From Fodinibius roseus (GTDB taxonomy: Bacteria > Bacteroidota > Rhodothermia > Balneolales > Balneolaceae), in NCBI RefSeq assembly GCF_900129315.1, contig NZ_FQUS01000025.1:1-64000 (forward strand): DNA of 64,000 bases, read 5' to 3'. A model generated the notes under the pieces. The model had not been told where the DNA came from. It ran no database searches and saw nothing but the letters and a program-made list of their open reading frames with translations. Positions 36,225-42,943 of this stretch are shown here, piece after piece. The stretch's first letter is position 1. Each line of letters begins with the position of its first letter. The position numbers were made by a program, and so were the translations under genes.

Positions 36225-36398
36225 ATGTCAGTTACCATTCATAAAAATGATTCTGACAAAGCTATACGGGAAGCCATTCGCAAAGTAATGAATCAAAGAG
36301 AACGGAAGAAAAGTATACCATTAGAAAAATATTTCGGGAAGGTATCTTTCGATACCGACGGCTTAACGTACCAAAAGAAGGTAAGAAATGAGTGGTAA
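36225..36398 (+). CDS. Small antitoxin-like protein upstream of a PIN toxin
   Basis: The 57-residue protein (MSVTIHKNDSDKAIREAI...) is basic and helical in its first half. It ends 11 nt inside the following PIN gene, a typical antitoxin-toxin overlap. It resembles the short VapB-like antitoxins of the Bacteroidota, in which a C-terminal YFGKVSF/DG-type segment wraps around the PIN toxin. A broken piece of the same gene (FRKVMNQKERK) is found at 41214-41247. Confidence 0.72.
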   Translation: MSVTIHKNDSDKAIREAIRKVMNQRERKKSIPLEKYFGKVSFDTDGLTYQKKVRNEW

Positions 36399-36756
36399 TA
36401 TTCTTGCCGATACCTCTTTATTGGTTAACTTTTTTAATGGTGTTGAAATTGCCAATAAAGTTATGGAAGGGCAACATATTTGGGTTTCGTGTATCACAGA
36501 GATTGAATTACTTAGCTATTCCAATTTATCTGAGGATGAAGAAAAATTAATACAGTCATTTCTTGACAAATGCAGCATCGTAGAATTATCTCCTGCAATC
36601 AGAAAAGTAGCCATTGACATAAGGAAAACACAGAATTTAAAAGTTCCAGATTCTATTATAGCGGCCACTTCCGAACATATAGGATTTCCACTTGTTACGA
36701 TGGACTCAGATTTTGAAAAGTTACCCGATATAGATCTGATTTTACTGGAATATTGA
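36388..36756 (+). CDS. PIN-domain toxin, VapC-like
   Basis: The 122-residue protein has the acidic residues of the PIN nuclease site: Asp8 in LADTS, Glu40 in TEIELL, Asp88 in PDSIIAA and Asp106/108 in TMDSDF. VapC enzymes cut tRNA or rRNA and are held inactive by the upstream antitoxin. All catalytic positions are present, so the module may be active, although it sits in a field of degraded genes. Confidence 0.83.
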   Translation: MSGNILADTSLLVNFFNGVEIANKVMEGQHIWVSCITEIELLSYSNLSEDEEKLIQSFLDKCSIVELSPAIRKVAIDIRKTQNLKVPDSIIAATSEHIGFPLVTMDSDFEKLPDIDLILLEY

Positions 36757-36844
36757 TATTATACCATCGTTGCCAGGATCTTAACGCCAAGCATTTCTTA
36801 TCTTAAAAGTAGCTAAAAAAGAATTAGGCTTTATTAAATAATCT

Positions 36845-37050
36845 GCCGCTTGGGAATTCTTTTAAACCGAACCTCAATTCATTCCCCTAAAAAAACCATG
36901 GAAAATAATCGCAGGGATTTTCTCAAAAAAACGGACTCGCGGGACTGGGACTCGCGGGCGGCGGGGTGTTTAAAGATCTGATCGCCACCCCTCGTCCCAC
37001 CCGGGCCATCCTGCTGAAGCCCCGGGATGCAAAAGGTCCGCTGCCGGCGA
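36845..37050 (+). pseudogene. Degraded copy of the Nramp/alpha-beta hydrolase junction
   Basis: GGGAATTCTTTTAAACCGAA corresponds to the end of the transporter gene at 21940 (GGGTTCTTTTAACCCGAA). An ATG (36898) then begins MENNRRDFLKK, the Tat leader of the alpha/beta hydrolase. One or more bases are lost in the leader. After GGGGTGTTTAAAGATCTGAT the sequence jumps about 330 bp forward in the parent to CGTCCCACCCGGGCCATCC, ending near CCGCTGCC. It is thus a duplicated segment of the glycan locus with internal deletions. Confidence 0.8.
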
Positions 37051-37143
37051 GCTGAATTTTCCAAAGAAGTGATTGAAGATACCCAGAACAGTTGCTTCGT
37101 AAGTACTGCAACTTTATGGGAAATGGGCATTAAGCCTCTATGA
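37051..37143 (+). pseudogene. Fragment of a second PIN-domain toxin
   Basis: The frame reads AEFSKEVIEDTQNSCFVSTA then TLWEMGIKPL and stop. The S-x-A-T-L-W-E pattern is the central motif of many VapC-type PIN proteins, where Glu binds metal. There is neither a start nor a C-terminal half, and it is joined directly to the hydrolase relic. Confidence 0.65.
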
Positions 37144-37253
37144 CTGAGTACCTGGAATCCATACTGAACGCCTTTCACGATCTGCTTTTTGTATTTACCC
37201 CGGATGGCAAAATCATATTGCAACCAACCACGAGGACGAGTTAATTCTGCCCA
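37140..37253 (+). pseudogene. N-terminal fragment of the PAS histidine kinase
   Basis: ATG 37140 overlaps the stop of the PIN fragment. The frame reads MTEYLESILNAFHDLLFVFT and PDGKI, nearly identical to the first 25 residues of the kinase at 29780. A deletion of about seven bases (GAAGATT) then shifts the frame, although the DNA still follows the parent to CTGCCCAA. The downstream C-terminal part is absent. Confidence 0.8.
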
Positions 37254-37281
37254 ACCTCAACTCGCCTGTGAATCTAAGAAA

Positions 37282-37305
37282 CAGCCCGGCGTTCAGACCG
37301 GGCTG
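37282..37305 (-). terminator. Terminator of the TonB-receptor/lipoprotein operon
   Basis: CAGCCCGG (37282-37289) and CCGGGCTG (37298-37305) form an 8-bp stem. On the minus strand TTTCTTAG follows. It lies about 90 bp after the stop of the lipoprotein gene. Read on the plus strand it is followed by CACGGTTCTTT, a weaker tract. Confidence 0.65.
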
Positions 37306-37396
37306 CACGGTTCTTTATTGATTATTCGTCTGCTCAAATTCAGCAGCCTTGGACATGCAAGGCCGGCAATGAAAGTAATTTCGTTTATGCCTGCCG

Positions 37397-38665
37397 CTAC
37401 CGCAGACGTACGAGGTTGGAAATATATCCCGGGGTCGTCAGTCCTTCCTCATAGGATCCATCCGGAGCATACTTGATGACCCGGTGTTCCCCCTCATCAT
37501 TGACTTTTAATGTGCCGTAAAAATCCTCGTTGATCAGGAAGGGTTGTTCAGCGTATGAGGGACCAAGCGGCCGGTCGACTTTGCCGATGACTTCATTTTT
37601 AGAAAGATTAATCTCGTAGGTCTCCCAGACCGTATCATAGTAGGTAATCCCTTCCACATTTTCCGACCACTCCAGCTGGTCGGTGTCCAGCACTCTCACG
37701 TACCCATTGCCTTCCGTTGGAGCGTTGAACAGGCTTAATCCCACTTCTTTGCCTTCGATCTGATCAATAAAATACGGATCAAAGTCCTGGTCAAAACCGT
37801 CGGCCCCGGCTTCTTTTCTCAGGATGCATCCGGCTTTATCTTTTTGCCGGGCCTGCCTGCTGAAATGATAGCGCTCGCTCTGGCCATAGTACACGTCCCC
37901 ATTCGGCATAAAGGCCGGCTCGGTGGCCAGCGCGCAGCGGGTATCTTCCGTGTAGGAAATCACCTGGTCGGCTTCGGTGTCGACAATAGCCAGCCCGGTC
38001 TTGTCCAGGTGCGTAGCGGCCTCAAAGTTCACCCATCCCACCGGAATGCTGAGGCGGTTCCCATTCAGCTGGTACCCGTTGAACCCAAGCTGCGTGGAGT
38101 ATCCCTGGTACCCTGTTGCAAACTCTTCCGGCAGGTCGAAGGAGCCGGTGATGGCCATCTCTTCAGGATTAAAGATCACAATTTGTCCCTGCGTGTTATC
38201 AATATAATAGGCTTTGGTATCGCTCAGGAACACTGTCCGCGCCTGCAGGGACGTTACGCCCTCGTTGGCCAGCGAAAACTTTTCGCCCTCTTCAAAACTT
38301 TTTCCCTCCTCGGGAATATTGTACCGGGTGAACGTAAGAGTTTCCCCGTTGCCCGTGAAAAAATACCCGGCCTGCGGCTGGGCATAAAAACGGGACTGTC
38401 CGGGGACTTCCAACGCTTCGGCCGGATCAACTTCACCGGCTTCCATCAGATCATTGACCAGGGATACGTAATTCGTGCGTCCGTCGGGGGTCTGCAGGCG
38501 CCAGTAGACCGCATAAAGTTCTTCCTCCGGTTCGGGATCGGGATCAGAATCGGTAACGGAATTATCGTCGCATGACGTAACGGCCAAAGCAAGCATAACC
38601 ATCGCCATTAGCAGTAGTCCGCTGCGCTTGGTAAAGTTTCTTATTGCAGGTAATGAAATAGTCAT
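37397..38665 (-). CDS. DUF4374-like surface lipoprotein, XusB-like
   Basis: The 422-residue protein has a lipobox ending at Cys32 (LAVTSC) and an acidic linker (DSDPDPEPEEE). The rest is a repetitive beta-strand pattern consistent with a beta-propeller. It lies directly downstream of a TonB-dependent receptor, and its overall form matches DUF4374 proteins. In Bacteroides the family member XusB captures ferric xenosiderophores for the receptor XusA. No PepSY permease (XusC) follows; a terminator does. Role in siderophore capture is inferred from family and context; direct ligand residues cannot be seen. Confidence 0.68.
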   Translation of the reverse strand: MTISLPAIRNFTKRSGLLLMAMVMLALAVTSCDDNSVTDSDPDPEPEEELYAVYWRLQTPDGRTNYVSLVNDLMEAGEVDPAEALEVPGQSRFYAQPQAGYFFTGNGETLTFTRYNIPEEGKSFEEGEKFSLANEGVTSLQARTVFLSDTKAYYIDNTQGQIVIFNPEEMAITGSFDLPEEFATGYQGYSTQLGFNGYQLNGNRLSIPVGWVNFEAATHLDKTGLAIVDTEADQVISYTEDTRCALATEPAFMPNGDVYYGQSERYHFSRQARQKDKAGCILRKEAGADGFDQDFDPYFIDQIEGKEVGLSLFNAPTEGNGYVRVLDTDQLEWSENVEGITYYDTVWETYEINLSKNEVIGKVDRPLGPSYAEQPFLINEDFYGTLKVNDEGEHRVIKYAPDGSYEEGLTTPGYISNLVRLR

Positions 38666-38694
38666 AATGTTGAAAGGTGTGGTTTGAGGTTAAA

Positions 38695-41058
38695 TTAAAG
38701 TTGCGTTGTTATTTTAAGGTAAAAGGCCCGACCCGGCTTCTGTACGCCGAAAAAATCGTAGACCCTGGCATCGGTCAGGTTCTGCACTTCGCCGGTGACG
38801 GAAGCCCTCGTCGACTGAAAAGAAAACCCATACGTCAGGCCAAAATTCTGGGTAAACTGCGAGGGAATCTCGTCTTTAAACCGTTCCAGTCCCACGCTTT
38901 CCCAACCGCGGTAAAACGAATGCACATACCGGTTGCCCAGGAAGAGATTCAGATCATCCGCATTGCTGAAGGGATCCGGCAAGCGGTATGTTGCCCGGAG
39001 GTTCGCAAAAAAGTAGGGACGGTTGGGAATGCGATCCCCTTCAAAGCGACCGAATTCTCCCCTCGAGGAGGTGTTGCGGAAGCTTTGCCAGGTGGTATTT
39101 CCTTCGATGGTGATGCTGTTATCGGATGATTTCCAGTACCCCGCGGCTTCCATGCCCGTCGACCGGGCTGCAAATACGTTTTGATATTTGAAAATTTCAT
39201 TGTCGCTGAGTAAGACGATAAGGCGATCCGTACTCCTGAGAAAGCCGTTGACGCCCACATTCCAGCTGCCCGAATCGGCGCTGCCGGAGTAATCAATCTT
39301 CAGGTTCACATTGTGGCTTTTTTCCGGTTCCAGCGCCAGATTCGGCATGATCAGGCTTCCGTTGCCAAACAGCTCATTGGTTTTGGGTAGACGGGTGGCC
39401 CATTCGTAGGATGCCTTGACCAGCCACTGTTCACTGATGGTATACCGGATGCTGCTGCCTATCCCCGGCGTATGGAAATTGCGGTTTCGGTTTATCGGTG
39501 CGCCGCTGGTCTGCTCTTCCGCCCGCACGTTTTGGATATAGTCTTTGACAAAGAGGATATGCTCGATTTTGTCGTCCCCCGGGCTCCACTGGTACTGCAG
39601 GCCGTTCACCCAGTTAAACACCGTCCGCACATCATTCAGGGGATCCACGGTTTCAATCTCCTCCCGCCATCGCTCATCACCCGTTCGCCTCACATAGGTC
39701 GGGGCGGAAGAAAAATCAAGAACATTGTTCCGGTTGATCCGATACGAGATAGTAAACCGGCTGTAATAGTTGTTGTCCCACAGCACCTGATCGCTGGCCG
39801 TACCCAGCTCGCCCGGCGTGCCCCTTTTGCGAATGTCTCCGTCACTGTCCCTTACCGGCTCTCCATGCCAGTTGTAAATGAAACTGGACGTGTCTGTAAA
39901 ACTTCTTGTATCGTGAGAGTACCCGCTCGCCAGGTTTAGAGAAAGCTTTTTATTAAGCTCCTGCCGGTATTGGCCCAGCAGGCCGTACGAGGTTTTTCCG
40001 GACGTGATTTTCCCGTAGGGGACAGACATCACATTATTGTTTTGAATATCCTTGTCATTATTCGAGAAGAATCCCGTCACCGACAATGCTTCAGCCCAGG
40101 CTTTATCGCGTACTCCCATCTCCAGGTTACCGCCATAGGCACTATAACTGTCATGAAACCGTTCGACCGTTGCATCTTCCAGCTTGCCGTTGTTTTGGGG
40201 GACTTCCACATCGACGTCATAGTTATTTTGGGCATAGTCGACGAATCCGGCCCCGTTCACGAAGAAGCCTGTTGCCTGATCTTCGTATCCCGCGTTGAGC
40301 GATGTTCGATGGGTGCCGAAGGAGCCGATCTGATAAGAAGCCGAACCATGCGCGCCCGGGTACCCTTCCGGGGTAACCAGGTTCACGGCCCCGCCCAGCG
40401 CATCGGCGCCAAAGCGGATCGGCACCACCCCCTTGTAAATATCCACCCGCTTGATCAAATTAACGGGTACGTTTGCAATACCGAGTGAGTAGCCCGTAAA
40501 ATTCAGCGGGATCCCGTCGAGGAAGAAACGGATTTGATCGTCCGTGAGTCCATTCAGGGAGAACCGCGTCCCGGAACCCAGTCCCCCGCTTCGGCGCACG
40601 CTCACACCCTGCGTCTGGGCCAGCACCTCCCCCAGGTCAGCCGTTTGCAATTTCGTTTCGCTGAGTCCCACCGCCTCCACGGACTGGGCCGAGAGCTCCA
40701 GTTCCCGTCCCTCGGACACCCCCTGCACCACCATCTCATCCAGGGCTGTCGTGGCCTTTTTCAGGGAAATCTCCAGGGTGAGGGTTTTACCGGCTTCTAC
40801 AGTGATAGTTTTCTTTTGCCGTTCATACCCGACGCTCGTTACCACCAGCGTATAACGGCCGGCCGGAATACCCTTGATGATAAATGTTCCCTCTTCCCCC
40901 GTAGCCGCTCCGAGGGCCGTGCCTTCCAGTCCGGCGTTCACACCTTCCAACGGCTGACCGCTTGTAGCAGATACCACGCGGCCTTCGATGGTACCCGTCT
41001 GGGAGAATGAAGGATTGTTAAGCAGCAACAGTACCACGACGAGGAAAAATGAACGCAT
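38695..41058 (-). CDS. TonB-dependent receptor, probable siderophore/metal type (XusA-like)
   Basis: The protein has 787 residues from ATG 41058; a GTG at 41085 would add nine. A Sec signal (MRSFFLVVVLLLLNNPSFSQ) is followed by a carboxypeptidase-regulatory domain (about 20-105), a plug (LGEVLAQTQGVSVRRSGGLG, FLDGIPLNFTGY, VPIRFGADALGGAVNLVTPE) and a barrel ending in LKITTQL. It is shorter than the SusC protein at 3374 and lacks its SusC-specific signatures, so import of a chelate is more likely than glycan uptake. The lipoprotein gene follows after 29 bp. Two palindromes upstream (41118-41178) may be metal-regulator sites. Confidence 0.85.
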   Translation of the reverse strand: MRSFFLVVVLLLLNNPSFSQTGTIEGRVVSATSGQPLEGVNAGLEGTALGAATGEEGTFIIKGIPAGRYTLVVTSVGYERQKKTITVEAGKTLTLEISLKKATTALDEMVVQGVSEGRELELSAQSVEAVGLSETKLQTADLGEVLAQTQGVSVRRSGGLGSGTRFSLNGLTDDQIRFFLDGIPLNFTGYSLGIANVPVNLIKRVDIYKGVVPIRFGADALGGAVNLVTPEGYPGAHGSASYQIGSFGTHRTSLNAGYEDQATGFFVNGAGFVDYAQNNYDVDVEVPQNNGKLEDATVERFHDSYSAYGGNLEMGVRDKAWAEALSVTGFFSNNDKDIQNNNVMSVPYGKITSGKTSYGLLGQYRQELNKKLSLNLASGYSHDTRSFTDTSSFIYNWHGEPVRDSDGDIRKRGTPGELGTASDQVLWDNNYYSRFTISYRINRNNVLDFSSAPTYVRRTGDERWREEIETVDPLNDVRTVFNWVNGLQYQWSPGDDKIEHILFVKDYIQNVRAEEQTSGAPINRNRNFHTPGIGSSIRYTISEQWLVKASYEWATRLPKTNELFGNGSLIMPNLALEPEKSHNVNLKIDYSGSADSGSWNVGVNGFLRSTDRLIVLLSDNEIFKYQNVFAARSTGMEAAGYWKSSDNSITIEGNTTWQSFRNTSSRGEFGRFEGDRIPNRPYFFANLRATYRLPDPFSNADDLNLFLGNRYVHSFYRGWESVGLERFKDEIPSQFTQNFGLTYGFSFQSTRASVTGEVQNLTDARVYDFFGVQKPGRAFYLKITTQL

Positions 41059-41117
41059 ACTGTTTGGAAAAATGGATGCCCGCACTAACGTCTGTAATTC
41101 ATTCGAAAAACCGTTTA

Positions 41118-41178
41118 TTTAGATCAGATCTAAAATATGAAAAGGAATCCAAAAGGGGAAATATAATTTAGACTAAAT
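41118..41178 (-). promoter_or_regulatory. Candidate metal-regulator operators upstream of the TonB receptor
   Basis: There are two palindromes with a TTTAG...CTAAA frame: TTTAGATC-A-GATCTAAA (41118-41134) and ATTTAG-A-CTAAAT (41166-41178). They lie 60-120 bp before the start codon, where a promoter is expected. Their form resembles sites of DtxR/IdeR-type iron repressors. The regulator is not in the window, so this remains an inference. Confidence 0.45.
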
Positions 41179-41213
41179 ATAAACAAGTGAAATAGAAGAA
41201 TAAAAAAGTCCTT

Positions 41214-41319
41214 TCGCAAAGTAATGAATCAAAAAGAACGGAAGAGTGGCCCCCACAAATTCAGCCGACCCATCCAGCAGGAAGCCTTCGACTGATTCGA
41301 CCGCTGATTGAAAGGGTAA
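41214..41319 (+). pseudogene. Antitoxin fragment fused to an alpha/beta hydrolase tail, copy B
   Basis: TTTCGCAAAGTAATGAATCA (41214 on) matches the antitoxin gene at 36275. It passes at about 41248 into GPHKFSRPIQQEAFD-stop-FDR-stop-LKG-stop, the last 23 codons of the hydrolase with both tryptophan codons changed to TGA. The next bases are dispersed-repeat copy 4. The two parents lie about 14 kb apart, so this is a composite of unrelated gene pieces. Confidence 0.8.
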
Positions 41320-41320
41320 T

Positions 41321-41360
41321 CTATTTCTCCTTTCCACCATCTGAAATAATCCGTATCATT
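41321..41360 (+). repeat. Dispersed intergenic repeat, copy 4
   Basis: CTATTTCTCCTTTCCACCAT followed by CTGAAATAATCCGTATCATT. As in copies 1 and 2 it follows an alpha/beta hydrolase tail, so the tail and repeat belong to one duplicated unit. It is about 90 bp before the Wzz-like gene. Confidence 0.7.
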
Positions 41361-41446
41361 AGCGCTTTAGCAAGGTACAGGTTAAAAGCGCCTTATTTTT
41401 ATTAAACAAAGCCTACATTAAACCGAATTATTAAAACCAAACAGCG

Positions 41447-42649
41447 CTGAGCAAAGAACACCAACATAACGATAATGAACATCACCAGGTTCGGCGATCT
41501 TCGCAGCAGCCCCAGGGCTACTACGGCGGCCCCCCGCCCGAATACGGCTATCGCCCCATCGAAGAAGACGAGATCGACCTGGTCGAGCTCTTCCAGACCT
41601 TCTGGAGCAAGCGCATCCTCATCGCCAAAATTGTGGGTGCCTTTTTGGTACTGGGACTTCTCATTGCTCTCCTTAGCCCGGACGAATACACCGCTAGTGC
41701 TACGCTTATGCCTGAGGCACAATCATCACAGGGACGCGCGGGAAACCTGCTGCAGCAGTACGGAGGCATACTGGGAATTGGGAGCGGAGGAAACGTTGCA
41801 GGTGATAATATCCCGCCTTCTCTTTATCCCGATATTATGGGGAGTATCCCCTACCAGGTAGAATTGATGAATCAACCGGTTTATTTTTCAAAATATGATA
41901 CGACCGTGAATCCACATGTCTTTTTTAGTGAAATCCATAAACCATTCAATTTAATGGGATTTATTAAAAGTTATACGATTGGATTACCGGGCAAGATTAT
42001 CGGACTGTTTAGAAGTTCGGGTGACAAAGAAATTGAACCTGTCATCACCGAAGTAGACCGTGATTCAGTATTGCGAATAAGCAAAAGCCAGATGGGGACT
42101 ATTAATAAACTTAAAAGCAGATTGACGGTAAATACGGAGGGTAATACCATTACTATAAACTCTGAATTTCCGGATCCCCAGGCTGCAGCTGAAATAGCAC
42201 AAAATGGTATCGTGTTATTAAAAGAGTATGTACGTGACTATCGTACGCAGAAAGCCAATGAGGATTTGAAATATGTAGAAGAACAGCTTGCCAGTGCAAA
42301 AAAGCGTTTTGAAGCTGCTCAACAGAAGCTGGCAGAGTTCCGGGATAGTAACGTGAGTCTGGCAACGGCCAAAGCCCGTACCCGCGAGCAAGAGTTGCAG
42401 TCGCAATACGACTTGGCTTTTGAAATATACAATTCCCTTAATCAGCGCAGAGAACAGGCACGCCTGCAGGTACAGGAGCAGACGCCGGTCTTTTCAGTGC
42501 TGCAGCCGGTAAGCGTGCCACTTAACGATAATTCTTCAGGATTGTTGATACTAATAGTATCGGCTATACTGGGCAGTTTCATCGCCCTCGGATGGGTCCT
42601 GGTACAAGGCTGGTGGCAGAATGAAAAAAATCGGTTTAAGGAAATTTAA
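41447..42649 (+). CDS. Wzz/chain-length-determinant-like protein with non-ATG start
   Basis: The frame opens after TAA near 41426. It reads CTG-AGC-AAA-GAA, then HHQVRRSSQQPQGYYGG, and EEDEIDLVELFQTFWSKR before the first membrane helix (GAFLVLGLLIALL). This is the usual Wzz N terminus, and starts at or near MSKEHQ would be expected, so I propose CTG 41447 (400 residues). No ATG precedes the helix in this frame. A coiled coil follows (about 260-320), with a second membrane helix near the end (LLILIVSAILGSFIALGWVL). Wzz proteins set polysaccharide chain length. The first about 220 bp are GC-rich and the rest AT-rich, marking the island border. Confidence 0.75.
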   Translation: MSKEHQHNDNEHHQVRRSSQQPQGYYGGPPPEYGYRPIEEDEIDLVELFQTFWSKRILIAKIVGAFLVLGLLIALLSPDEYTASATLMPEAQSSQGRAGNLLQQYGGILGIGSGGNVAGDNIPPSLYPDIMGSIPYQVELMNQPVYFSKYDTTVNPHVFFSEIHKPFNLMGFIKSYTIGLPGKIIGLFRSSGDKEIEPVITEVDRDSVLRISKSQMGTINKLKSRLTVNTEGNTITINSEFPDPQAAAEIAQNGIVLLKEYVRDYRTQKANEDLKYVEEQLASAKKRFEAAQQKLAEFRDSNVSLATAKARTREQELQSQYDLAFEIYNSLNQRREQARLQVQEQTPVFSVLQPVSVPLNDNSSGLLILIVSAILGSFIALGWVLVQGWWQNEKNRFKEI

Positions 42650-42701
42650 TCATGAAGTTAGATAAGCTGGTTACTGTACCACTGGTTGCTGTTCAACTGT
42701 A

Positions 42702-42738
42702 ATTCTTCTTTCCACCATCCCAAATAATCCGTATCATA
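42702..42738 (+). repeat. Dispersed intergenic repeat, copy 5
   Basis: ATTCTTCTTTCCACCATCCC followed by AAATAATCCGTATCATA. It lies between the Wzz-like gene and the ABC flippase gene, without a hydrolase tail in front. Confidence 0.6.
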
Positions 42739-42793
42739 AAAATTTTGCATAGTTATAGGTTAACTATTGAAAATTATATTTGCTGGTAGCTGT

Positions 42794-42816
42794 AGACCGA
42801 CCATCATACCGGGTCT
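42794..42816 (+). terminator. Possible terminator or attenuator before the flippase gene
   Basis: AGACC (42794-42798) can pair with GGTCT (42812-42816), and TTTCTTTT follows. The stem is only five base pairs with a large loop, so it may be a weak terminator of the Wzz message or an attenuator of the long operon. The remainder of 42739-42943 is AT-rich and should contain the operon promoter. Confidence 0.4.
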
Positions 42817-42943
42817 TTTCTTTTCTGGAACAATATTTTAGCCGTTCACCTATACAATTTTTATATTTCCTACTTATTAAAAAAGTAAGCAGAAATAGAT
42901 AAACGCTACAGAACATGCTGATGTCATTTACAGTTTATAATTC

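Noticed and set aside
41059-41213. Cobalamin riboswitch before the TonB receptor
   Set aside because: No B12-box-like sequence was seen, and the leader is short and AT-rich. The palindromes fit a protein regulator better.
42783-42793. CTGGTAGCTGT, identical to the core of JUMPstart elements of enterobacterial polysaccharide operons
   Set aside because: The essential ops part (GGCGGTAG) is absent downstream, and RfaH control is not expected in this group. An 11-base match is likely chance, although the position before the flippase operon is notable.
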